Origin: Gammaproteobacteria bacterium
Lineage (GTDB): Bacteria; Pseudomonadota; Gammaproteobacteria; Coxiellales; Coxiellaceae
DNA: 52,228 nucleotides
Reading direction: 5' to 3'
Assembly (NCBI GenBank): GCA_022601255.1
Contig: JAHZIV010000075.1
Coordinates: forward strand, 1-52,228
Shown here: in pieces, positions 45,600 through 52,228 of the stretch
How the letters are laid out: each line of letters starts with the position of its first letter
Numbering within the stretch: position 1 is the first letter of the stretch
Position numbers and translations under genes: made by a program
Notes under the pieces: model-generated
Database searches by the model: none
What the model was told of the DNA's origin: nothing
Seen by the model: only the letters and a program-made list of their open reading frames with translations

Positions 45600-46786
45600 C
45601 AATAAGCAAAGAGAAAGCAAACGTCAAAAAGTTATGGAGAGTAGGAGGGGATGAGTTAACATATGTTAAAAAAGCTATTGTTAATGGTTTGACGGGTAAG
45701 TATATAAATTTATTCGAAGAGAAATTCAATAATCTTGTGGGGTCAAAGTATGCAATTGCGGTTAATTCTGGAACATCAGCGTTGCACGCTGCAATGTTGG
45801 CATTAGGGGTTGGGCCCGGAGATGAGGTTATTGTCCCCCCATTGACGTTTATTGCAACTGCATATGCTCCAATTTATGTTGGAGCGACACCAATTTTCGC
45901 AGATGTTGATGAGCGAACTTTTACCATAGACCCGAAGTCTATTGAAGAGAAGATTACTGAAAAAACAAAGGCAATTATTACAGTCTCTCTGTATGGGTTA
46001 ATTCCAGAAATGGACAGAATCGTTGAGTTGGCTAGAGAGCGCAACCTGCTTTTGATTGAAGACAATGCTCAATGTGTTCTGGGTAAATATAAAGGCAGAG
46101 GAGAAAGTTCATTTGGTGATATTTCAATATACAGCTTTCAAAGAAGTAAGCATTTAACATCTGGTGATGGTGGCGTAGTAGTGACAAATAATGCTGATTA
46201 CGCCGAGAAAGTAAGAAAGTACTCAGACCTTGGTTATCGATTATTAGGCGCAGAGTCTGCCACCAACGAGAATTTTAAAGATCAGATTCAGCAACCAAGT
46301 TTCAAAAGGCATGAATTAATTGGTTATAACTTTAGAATGCCCGAGGTGTGTGCTGCCATGGGCATCGCTCAATTAGACAAGGCAGAGAAACTTGTGGAGT
46401 TGAGGAAGAAGATTGGCTATGGCTATGATGAGGTGATTCAAGAGTTTGACTGGGTAGTGTCGCAGCATGTGCCTTCACATATAGAGCCCACATATTGGAC
46501 GTATGCATTTATGCTTGATACAGGTGATATTAACTGGGAAGATTTTAGAAAAATATTTATTAGAAAAGGTGGTAAGGCATTTTATGGTGCTTGGTCTTTA
46601 AGTTACCTTGAGCCATCATTTCTGTCATACAAGAAAGATGCGGCAATGCACTCCTTACAGGATAGCTGTCCAGTGGCTGAGAAAATACAGCCCAAGATTA
46701 TTCAATTAAAGACAAATTTTGAGGACAATGATTCTTTAGAAATCCAACAGGTTGTGTTGAGAGATACACTGGAGTATTTCAGGTAA
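45593..46786 (+). CDS. DegT/DnrJ/EryC1-family sugar aminotransferase
   Basis: The 397-residue PLP enzyme has 'AVNSGTSALHAAMLALGVGPGDEVIVPPLTFIATA' around residues 55-90, 'IEDNAQCVLGKY' and the PLP lysine in 'QRSKHLTSGDGG' (~residue 184). It is a second nucleotide-sugar aminotransferase after LegC, and supports an amino-sugar precursor in the second pathway. 'RMPEVCAAMGIAQL' is typical of the family. No dehydratase paralogue lies beside it, so it may share LegB's 4-keto product or use an SDR-made ketone. Confidence 0.85.
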   Translation: MVTISKEKANVKKLWRVGGDELTYVKKAIVNGLTGKYINLFEEKFNNLVGSKYAIAVNSGTSALHAAMLALGVGPGDEVIVPPLTFIATAYAPIYVGATPIFADVDERTFTIDPKSIEEKITEKTKAIITVSLYGLIPEMDRIVELARERNLLLIEDNAQCVLGKYKGRGESSFGDISIYSFQRSKHLTSGDGGVVVTNNADYAEKVRKYSDLGYRLLGAESATNENFKDQIQQPSFKRHELIGYNFRMPEVCAAMGIAQLDKAEKLVELRKKIGYGYDEVIQEFDWVVSQHVPSHIEPTYWTYAFMLDTGDINWEDFRKIFIRKGGKAFYGAWSLSYLEPSFLSYKKDAAMHSLQDSCPVAEKIQPKIIQLKTNFEDNDSLEIQQVVLRDTLEYFR

Positions 46787-46794
46787 CATTTTAT

Positions 46795-47970
46795 ATGAAA
46801 GCCAATTTTCGATTGAGAACACCATGTTGTGCAAAAATAGTAATCATCGACTCAGATGTTGGAGAAATAGAGAAGATTATTTTTAAAAATCAGATAGAAA
46901 GTGTCGCATACGTGAGATCAACGGAATTGTTGTTAACTCCCAAGTTGTTTTTCAGGGCACTACTTGTATTACCAAGATTATATTTTTCAAACAAAAATGA
47001 CGAAAAAATTCCTGCCGATAATGTCATGAAATTGTTTTATAGAAGTGTCCAGCTGAGCAGGCTATATTATTTAATGCCATATACGGTTATGACCACGACA
47101 GACAATAGCGGCCTATATCAATGGCTTTCTTACAACTATAAGTCTTGTAAATTTTTTGCCATCCAGAATGGGAATAGAACTATCGCATTTGATTGTTTGT
47201 CGACAAAAAAATTGTATCATCAAACCTTATTTTGTTTTGGGGAAAACGAGGTTCAGCGCTACAAAAAATACAAGCATCAATACAATGAGATGGTTGTGGT
47301 GGGTGCTTATCGCGCATCATATTTTTTTCCTAAATTTGAGAAAGAGTCGGTAATATATGATATTTGTTTTCCTGTAGAATGGAGCACTTCTTTTCGGAAA
47401 AGAGCTGCTGGAGAACAAGCACAGTACCATGAAAGACTTTTCAAGAAGTCTATGGAATTACTTGAAAATTATTTATCACGTTATGCCGAAGAAAGTCGCG
47501 CCAGTATAATAATTGCCGGGAGAGATTTTGATCCGATAACATCAGAAGTAGAAAAAAGCTACTATCAATCTAAATTTGGGGGCCTTGGTTATTTTTCTGC
47601 AAACAAAAAGGATAGTGGGAATACATATCGATGTATGTTGCAATCTAAGTTGATCATATCATTTTGTTCTACTACTAGTTATGAGGCTTTGGGCTGGGGG
47701 AAAAAGTGCCTGTTTGTTGATTATAGTGGGACGGATATGTTTAATGAAGGTGTAAGTCCGGGCCCTTGGCTTCTTAAGGACGCGGGTTATGAAGATTTTA
47801 AAGCTCATGTGAATGAACTGTTAGCAATGAATGACCAAGATTACGATAGTGAGCTTGGTTCTCATAAAAAATATTTGATGGCGTCAGCCAGAGATAATTT
47901 AGCAACAGAGAAAATTCGTAGGTATATTGAGAAAAGTTGCCTGAGCATGCAGGATAAAAGAAATAATTAA
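46795..47970 (+). CDS. Candidate surface-carbohydrate transferase, GT-B-like
   Basis: The 391-residue soluble protein is not assigned to a named family. The segment 'KFFAIQNGNRTI' (~residue 120), 'KKSMELLENYLSRYA' and 'LQSKLIISFCSTTSYEALGWGKKCLFVDYSG' (~285-315) resembles the C-terminal halves of GT-B surface-carbohydrate transferases. Such genes occur in leptospiral and other LPS loci without assigned activity. It starts 9 nt after the aminotransferase and ends 18 nt before the PEP mutase fusion, linking the second sugar pathway to the phosphonate module. It could transfer the second nonulosonate; this is inference. Confidence 0.5.
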   Translation: MKANFRLRTPCCAKIVIIDSDVGEIEKIIFKNQIESVAYVRSTELLLTPKLFFRALLVLPRLYFSNKNDEKIPADNVMKLFYRSVQLSRLYYLMPYTVMTTTDNSGLYQWLSYNYKSCKFFAIQNGNRTIAFDCLSTKKLYHQTLFCFGENEVQRYKKYKHQYNEMVVVGAYRASYFFPKFEKESVIYDICFPVEWSTSFRKRAAGEQAQYHERLFKKSMELLENYLSRYAEESRASIIIAGRDFDPITSEVEKSYYQSKFGGLGYFSANKKDSGNTYRCMLQSKLIISFCSTTSYEALGWGKKCLFVDYSGTDMFNEGVSPGPWLLKDAGYEDFKAHVNELLAMNDQDYDSELGSHKKYLMASARDNLATEKIRRYIEKSCLSMQDKRNN

Positions 47971-47975
47971 AAAAT

Positions 47976-47979
47976 GGAG
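47976..47979 (+). promoter_or_regulatory. Ribosome binding site for the cytidylyltransferase-PEP mutase gene
   Basis: GGAG, nine bases before the ATG at 47989. The in-frame ATG at 47974 overlaps this GGAG by one base and has only an A-rich leader, so 47989 is preferred. Confidence 0.6.
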
Positions 47980-47988
47980 TCAAAGTTA

Positions 47989-49275
47989 ATGAAAAAGGTT
48001 TATGTTGGTCTAAGCGCCGATTTATTGCATCATGGCCATATGAATATACTTGCTAAGGCACGAGAGTTAGGGGAGGTTACAGTGGGATTGTTAACAAGTG
48101 CGGCAATAGCAAGCTACAAAAGATTGCCTCACTTAACTTATGAAGAAAGAAAAATAATATTGGAGAATATAAAAGGTGTAGTGAAAGTTATCCCTCAGAA
48201 AACACTTGATTATGCTGATAACTTAAGGCTTATGAAACCTGATTTTGTTGTTCATGGGGATGATTGGAAAGAAGGTGTTCAGGAAAATACTCGACAAAAG
48301 GTCATTGATGTTTTGGCAGAGTGGGGTGGGAAGTTAGTTGAGGTGCCATATACCAAAGGAATTTCCTCTACAAAAATAATTAATGAAATAAAACAAATAG
48401 GCACTACTCCTGAGGTTAGGCAGCGAAAGCTTAGAAGGCTATTGAATGCAAAATCATTAGTAAGAGTGCTAGAGGCACATAGTGGTTTGAGTGGTTTGAT
48501 CGTTGAAAATACTTTTGTACAAAGGAACAATAAACTAGAAGAGTTTGATGCTATGTGGATGAGTAGTTTGACTGATTCCACTTTAAAAGGTAAGCCAGAT
48601 ATTGAGCTGGTTGATCGTATGGACACAATTGACTATGTTCTTGATATAACTACGAAGCCGATTATTGTTGATGGTGATACGGGTGGAAAAGTTGAGCATT
48701 TTGTTTATACAGTAAGAACACTGGAGCGCCTGGGTATTTCAGCTATTATTGTTGAAGATAAGGTGGGGCTAAAGAAGAACTCTTTATTTGGTACTGATGT
48801 CTCTCAAACACAAGATAGTATCGAGGGTTTCTCTCATAAAATAACGCGTGGAAAGAGGGCTCAAGTAGGAAGTGATTTTATGATTATCGCCCGTATTGAA
48901 AGCTTGATATTAAAGCAAGGCCTGAAGGATGCAATTCTTAGGGCCAAAGCATATATTGATGCAGGCGCTGATGGAATTATGGTTCATAGCAAAGAGAAGA
49001 CGCCGGATGAAATTTTTCAGTTTTGTGATGCGTATGCAAAATTTGATAGTAAAGTACCATTGGTTGTGGTGCCCTCTACTTATTCAGAAGTGACAGAGGA
49101 AGAATTAGAGTCTCATGGTGTCAATGTGGTGATATATGCCAATCAACTATTAAGAAGTGCATATCCTGCCATGATAAATACAGCTAAAAATATTTTGGAG
49201 AATGGTCGGGCTTATGAGTCGGGTGGTCAGTGTATGAATATCAAAGAAATATTAACGCTTATTCCGGAGGCTTGA
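47989..49275 (+). CDS. pepM: Fusion: TagD-like cytidylyltransferase plus phosphoenolpyruvate mutase
   Basis: PEP mutase isomerises PEP to phosphonopyruvate, the entry reaction to all known C-P bonds. The 428-residue protein has an N-terminal nucleotidyltransferase with HHGH (14-17), '[11 protein letters not shown]' and 'ISSTKI' (~125-130), as in glycerol-3-phosphate cytidylyltransferases. The PEP mutase domain is ~145-428, with the diagnostic EDKxxxxxNS (Glu256-Ser265). PEP mutase fused to this type of domain suggests the organism CTP-activates the phosphonate it makes. Downstream genes encode decarboxylase and reductase. The activity assignment of the mutase is strong; the nucleotidyl acceptor is inferred. 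Confidence 0.9.
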   Translation: MKKVYVGLSADLLHHGHMNILAKARELGEVTVGLLTSAAIASYKRLPHLTYEERKIILENIKGVVKVIPQKTLDYADNLRLMKPDFVVHGDDWKEGVQENTRQKVIDVLAEWGGKLVEVPYTKGISSTKIINEIKQIGTTPEVRQRKLRRLLNAKSLVRVLEAHSGLSGLIVENTFVQRNNKLEEFDAMWMSSLTDSTLKGKPDIELVDRMDTIDYVLDITTKPIIVDGDTGGKVEHFVYTVRTLERLGISAIIVEDKVGLKKNSLFGTDVSQTQDSIEGFSHKITRGKRAQVGSDFMIIARIESLILKQGLKDAILRAKAYIDAGADGIMVHSKEKTPDEIFQFCDAYAKFDSKVPLVVVPSTYSEVTEEELESHGVNVVIYANQLLRSAYPAMINTAKNILENGRAYESGGQCMNIKEILTLIPEA

Positions 49276-49278
49276 TAG

Positions 49279-50061
49279 ATGGTTTTTTCTGAAGCAGAGA
49301 CTGCTAATAAAAAAAAATTATGTGATACGTATAATGAAAGTGGCTATGTTATTGTAAGAAATTTGTTTTCAAAAGAGTATATGAGTGAAATTCTTAAAGA
49401 AATATTGGCGTTGAAGAATTGTGATGTATATTATGATAATAACCAATTAGTTAGGAGAATAGAACAGGTCTGTAGTAAAGGTAAATATTTACAGGAATTG
49501 AATGAAAGAATACAGTCATTATTAAGGGAGGTTTTTCTAGAGAAGTTTGTAATTTTTAAGGACAAGTATAACTGTAAACCACCTGGCGGTGAGGGTTTTT
49601 ATGCTCATTATGATGGAGTATTTATTTGGCGTGATGAAAAAAATAATAAACACCAGGGCTGGTATGAGTATGCGCAGGATTTTATTAATGTTTTGATTGC
49701 AATAGACAAGTGTGATGGGCTTAATGGAACTATTGAGATTGCAAAAAGAGATAATTTGAATTTTGAAGATTGCTTGGCTAGGACAAAATTAAATGGTACT
49801 CCTGAAATAAAACCAAGCATTGCGGAAGGCTTAAGTTTTAGTAAAATTCTTTTAAATCCAGGCGATGTCGTTTTGTTTAGCCATAAATGTCCCCATAGAA
49901 GTGGTAAAAATAATAGCTTAGGAAGTAGAAGAATTATATATTATACATACAATGCATTGAAATATGGAGATCACTATGAGCGGTATTTTAAAGATAAATC
50001 TTCAAGCAATCCTGGAAGTAGTATCAGTAAAGCACTGTCAAGTGCGACTGGAGATGGGTGA
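49279..50061 (+). CDS. PhyH-type Fe(II)/2-oxoglutarate oxygenase of the phosphonate module
   Basis: The 260-residue protein has the canonical facial triad: H110-Y-D112 in 'FYAHYDGV' and His206 in 'CPHRSGKNN', with a following RRII for 2-oxoglutarate. 'KPPGGEGFYAH' is typical of PhyH. Enzymes of this family hydroxylate 2-aminoethyl- or 2-hydroxyethylphosphonate (PhnY, DhpA) in known phosphonate pathways. Set between pepM and the decarboxylase, it may hydroxylate the C-1 of the phosphonate. It is a distant paralogue of the PhyH gene at 27600 (both have HRSG-x-NNS). A run of nine A (49309-49317) lies near its 5' end. Confidence 0.75.
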   Translation: MVFSEAETANKKKLCDTYNESGYVIVRNLFSKEYMSEILKEILALKNCDVYYDNNQLVRRIEQVCSKGKYLQELNERIQSLLREVFLEKFVIFKDKYNCKPPGGEGFYAHYDGVFIWRDEKNNKHQGWYEYAQDFINVLIAIDKCDGLNGTIEIAKRDNLNFEDCLARTKLNGTPEIKPSIAEGLSFSKILLNPGDVVLFSHKCPHRSGKNNSLGSRRIIYYTYNALKYGDHYERYFKDKSSSNPGSSISKALSSATGDG

Positions 50062-50092
50062 TGAGCTTATGAGGGTTTTATAGGAGATATTG

Positions 50093-50482
50093 ATGATCAG
50101 CTTTAACGAAATACAGGCGAGAGGTTATAATTTTTTCACGGGTGTGCCCGACAGCTTGCTGAAGGGTTTTATATATGACCTAAACCAATCGAAAGAACAG
50201 CATATTATTGCCACGCATGAATCGCAGGCGTTAGGCCTGGCAGTTGGAGCTGAGTTGGCTGGTAAGAAATCGTGTGTATATTTGCAAAACTCTGGGCTTG
50301 GTAATTTGGTTAATCCGATTACAAGTTTATGTTTGCCATACAATATAAAGCCTTTATTAGTTATAGGGCATCGCCATACTCTGCCGCAGCATAAAGTGAT
50401 GGGTGAAATTGATGAAAAATTATTGCATTTAATGAGGTATGATAACTTTATCCTTGTGAGAGGAGATAATAATGTTAACTAG
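50093..50482 (+). CDS. Phosphonopyruvate decarboxylase, N-terminal (alpha) subunit
   Basis: The 129-residue product from ATG 50093 (AGGAG at 50082-50086) equals the N-terminal Pyr half of phosphonopyruvate decarboxylase: 'FFTGVPDSLLKGF', 'ATHESQALGLAVGAELAGKKSCVYLQNSGLGNLVNPITSL'. The Glu in 'THESQA' is the likely TPP-activating residue. Decarboxylation of phosphonopyruvate to phosphonoacetaldehyde drives the unfavourable PEP mutase step. Usually one chain of ~380 residues, it is here split from its PP half (50472), as in the two-subunit sulfopyruvate decarboxylase. The split is at the interdomain linker. Confidence 0.88.
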   Translation: MISFNEIQARGYNFFTGVPDSLLKGFIYDLNQSKEQHIIATHESQALGLAVGAELAGKKSCVYLQNSGLGNLVNPITSLCLPYNIKPLLVIGHRHTLPQHKVMGEIDEKLLHLMRYDNFILVRGDNNVN

Positions 50483-50954
50483 AGAGCAGGCGATTAAGAA
50501 TATTTTTGATAAGCATGGTGAGGACACAGTTTATATAACAAGCACGGGTTATATTTCGAGAGCTGTTTACAATCAATATAAGCATCTTTCAAAGAATATT
50601 TTTTTTATGCAGGGTTCTATGGGGTTAGCGCCTGCAATTGGTTTGGGGGTTGCTTTAAATACAGATAAGAATATTGTTGTTATAAGTGGGGATGGTGCTT
50701 TTTTAATGCATCTAGGTATTACTCATACTATAAGGGATTGTCTGTGTGAGAATTTCTATCATTATATTTTAGATAATGGTTGTCATGAGTCTGTTGGAGG
50801 ATATCCTTGTGCAAAATTAGAAACAAGTTACCCGGGTGTAACAGATATTATAAAAATTTCAAATGATGGAAAAACCTCAAGAGTGGAAATAAGCTGTGAT
50901 GAAAATGCTAATTCAATAAAGGAGCTACTTTGTGAGTCTGTTAGTTTGCTCTAA
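50472..50954 (+). CDS. Phosphonopyruvate decarboxylase, C-terminal (beta) subunit
   Basis: The 160-residue protein carries the TPP-diphosphate half: 'GSMGLAPAIGLGVALN', 'VISGDGAFLMHLG' (GDG, ~residue 73-75) and 'YILDNGCHESVGGYP', ending the GDG...N-type Mg/TPP motif. It starts inside the alpha gene with its own GAGAGGAG ribosome binding site, and the next gene starts by GTG inside its 3' end. This matches the C-terminal half of Ppd-type enzymes such as Fom2. The two subunits should form one active enzyme. Confidence 0.87.
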   Translation: MLTREQAIKNIFDKHGEDTVYITSTGYISRAVYNQYKHLSKNIFFMQGSMGLAPAIGLGVALNTDKNIVVISGDGAFLMHLGITHTIRDCLCENFYHYILDNGCHESVGGYPCAKLETSYPGVTDIIKISNDGKTSRVEISCDENANSIKELLCESVSLL

Positions 50955-51702
50955 ATCAACACGGAAATTCTTTGCTGATATGGAGCGTATTTATATGGTA
51001 CAGGGCGCTCCTCAAAAAGAAATATTGAAGTTAGCAAGTAGTGAGGATATGGTAATTGCTGTTGGGGGTGGCGCTGTCATTGATACAGCCAAAATTATTT
51101 CAAAAGGACCCATAGTCTGTTATCCAACGACAGCAGCGGGCTCGTCTGCCACTTCTTGGGCTGTGTACTGGGATGGTCAGAAAAAATGTTCTTATAAAGC
51201 AATTGCCCCTGGTGAAATTTATTTTAATGAGAGTTTTTTAGATGGAATGCCACGACAGGTGCTTGAATATACTACCTATGATGTAGTTAGCCATTGTCTT
51301 GATAGTATGTGGTCGAAGAATGCAACAACTGAAAGTAAACAATATGTAGACCAGGCTATTGCAATGATTAAAGATAGAAAAAATGATATTGATTTGATAA
51401 AAGCAGGTCATATAGCAGGCAGAGCCATAGAAATAACCTCAACTAGTTTGTTGCACTGTCTATCATACCCTTTAACTGGGATATACGGTGTGCCGCATGG
51501 CAAAGCATTGGGTTTTTTATTGCCAAAGATATCAAAGTGGATGGGCAATGATGTTTTTGAGATTTTAGGTGAGTTTGAAGTTAAGATTGAAGAGGGTGTT
51601 GATATCTCAAGAGTTGTTGAGGCGGCACTTAAATATCCTAAAATATACAATAGCAGAAAACAGCTCACGAAGAAAATACTAGAGAGAGTTTTAACTCAAT
51701 AA
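50932..51702 (+). CDS. Short iron-containing alcohol dehydrogenase, probable phosphonoacetaldehyde reductase
   Basis: The 256-residue protein is much shorter than typical Fe-ADHs (~380). It keeps GGGAVIDTAK (~39-48), 'CYPTTAAGSSATS', the D-x3-H of 'TYDVVSHCLD', and 'YGVPHGKALGFLLP'. The family position that is often a ligand His in 'HAMAHPLG'-type enzymes reads 'HCLSYPLT' here. Compact Fe-ADH relatives reduce phosphonoacetaldehyde to 2-hydroxyethylphosphonate (PhpC/FomC type), which fits the two upstream decarboxylase genes. No aminotransferase for aminoethylphosphonate is next to it. The GTG start is forced by the reading frame; overlap with the beta subunit is 23 nt. Confidence 0.75.
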   Translation: MSLLVCSKSTRKFFADMERIYMVQGAPQKEILKLASSEDMVIAVGGGAVIDTAKIISKGPIVCYPTTAAGSSATSWAVYWDGQKKCSYKAIAPGEIYFNESFLDGMPRQVLEYTTYDVVSHCLDSMWSKNATTESKQYVDQAIAMIKDRKNDIDLIKAGHIAGRAIEITSTSLLHCLSYPLTGIYGVPHGKALGFLLPKISKWMGNDVFEILGEFEVKIEEGVDISRVVEAALKYPKIYNSRKQLTKKILERVLTQ

Positions 51703-52228
51703 ATGACATGCATTAGAAAACAAATAATTAAGTCTGTGGCAAAATCGATGTTGCGAGGGATATTGAAGCCTTTTCTTTACTTGGTATATATATTCTATTA
51801 TCGTCGTAAAAAAATTATCATTCTTACTGCTTGCCATCTAGCAACATATAATGGTAATGGGCGGTACTTGTTTGAATATCTCGCAGAGAATGCTGGCTAC
51901 AATGTTTATTGGGTTACTAGTTCTTTACAGGTAAGATCGTATTTGAAAAAAAGAGGGTTAAAATGCCTATCAAGTCGATATTCGTTAAGAAATCTAATTT
52001 ACTTGTTTTCAGCAAGGATAGTGATTAGTCCAGGAACAGACTATTATAACCCTCTTGGTATTATCAGAGGAAATACCGTAAAAATATGCACTAATCATGG
52101 TGCGGGACCTAAATCAACGAAGACAATCTATGATACTTATTTGCAGAATTTAGAAGAATTAGAAAAGTACCAATTATTTGACTTCGTCAATTTTCCTTCC
52201 ACTTACTTGCTTAATAATTCAGGCCGAA
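51703..52228 (+). CDS. TagB/TagF-like CDP-glycerol glycerophosphotransferase family protein, 5' part
   Basis: The frame begins with the ATG directly after the reductase stop (TAAATG) and runs off the window after 175 codons. The N-terminus is basic and membrane-associated, then 'ILTACHLATYNGNGRYLFEYLAENAGYNVYWVTSS'. 'ICTNHGAGPKSTKTIYDTY' matches the conserved His-Gly acceptor region of the CDP-glycerol glycerophosphotransferase family (TagB/TagF). Such enzymes transfer phospho-alditol groups from CDP donors. In this context it may transfer a CDP-activated phosphonate. The C-terminal donor-binding part is not in the window. Confidence 0.75.
   Translation, partial: MTCIRKQIIKSVAKSMLRGILKPFLYLVYIFYYRRKKIIILTACHLATYNGNGRYLFEYLAENAGYNVYWVTSSLQVRSYLKKRGLKCLSSRYSLRNLIYLFSARIVISPGTDYYNPLGIIRGNTVKICTNHGAGPKSTKTIYDTYLQNLEELEKYQLFDFVNFPSTYLLNNSGR

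Noticed and set aside
50093-50954. Frameshifted pseudogene of phosphonopyruvate decarboxylase
   Set aside because: Both halves have good ribosome binding sites, intact TPP motifs and a break at the domain linker, so a two-subunit enzyme is more likely. A sequencing error is not excluded.
50932-51702. Iron-ADH as a 3'-truncated pseudogene
   Set aside because: Core motifs through HGKALG are intact, and the stop abuts the next start; compact relatives act in phosphonate pathways.

Overview
The window reads as chromosomal DNA of a gammaproteobacterium. The grounds are the paired housekeeping genes yggS and proC, an ATP-type pckA, a proteobacterial type VI secretion (T6SS) locus, and a legionaminic-acid O-antigen-type cluster like those of Legionella and Campylobacter. 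The genus cannot be fixed from sequence alone; Legionellales or a relative is a guess. From about 9.3 kb onward nearly everything is surface-glycan biosynthesis, visibly AT-richer than the pckA/T6SS end. Genes are packed tightly, with ATGA/TAATG-type overlaps and frequent GTG and TTG starts. No tRNA, rRNA, CRISPR array, transposase or gene-free stretch over 300 bp was seen; the largest gaps are 6302-6544, 12792-12994 and 3949-4074.

Region 1 (1-9215): the tail of a T6SS operon (tssF C-terminus, tssG, vgrG), then pckA, yggS, a reverse-strand polytopic GT-C-like gene wedged between yggS and proC, and proC. A roughly 219-bp imperfect-palindrome repeat sits between yggS and the wedged gene.

Region 2 (9286-22929): glycan assembly genes. 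These are a radical SAM/SPASM enzyme, two polyprenyl-phosphate-type GT2 transferases, a reverse-strand O-antigen polymerase-like protein, an FrhB-family Fe-S protein, an alpha/alpha-toroid-like protein, a GtrA-like protein, wecB, a sugar epimerase, a bi-domain (MDR + Gfo/Idh) oxidoreductase and a WbuB-like GT4.

Region 3 (22974-37876): an EPS-associated MarR-type regulator, a PglK-like ABC flippase, then an almost complete legionaminic acid operon. It runs legB, legC, PhyH dioxygenase, legG, legI, neuD-like, ptmE, legF, class-III aminotransferase, ptmA-like SDR, PP-loop amidotransferase, hisF-like, hisH-like. The last three imply an acetamidino-type nonulosonate such as Leg5Am7Ac.

Region 4 (37878-47970): a second, less familiar nonulosonate-like set. 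It has a flavoprotein fused to a NeuB synthase, an orphan Rossmann dehydrogenase, a divergent NeuB fused to an SpsF-like cytidylyltransferase, a second SDR, a second DegT aminotransferase and two candidate transferases.

Region 5 (47989-52228, continuing off the edge): a phosphonate module. It has a TagD-like cytidylyltransferase fused to PEP mutase, a PhyH oxygenase, a phosphonopyruvate decarboxylase split into two genes, a short Fe-ADH-type phosphonoacetaldehyde reductase and the start of a TagB/TagF-like polymerase/transferase. The likely logic is PEP to phosphonopyruvate to phosphonoacetaldehyde to 2-hydroxyethylphosphonate, perhaps hydroxylated, CDP-activated and transferred onto the glycan. 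Regions 4 and 5 together are the best candidate for an undescribed system: a second nonulosonate-like sugar next to a phosphonate decoration.
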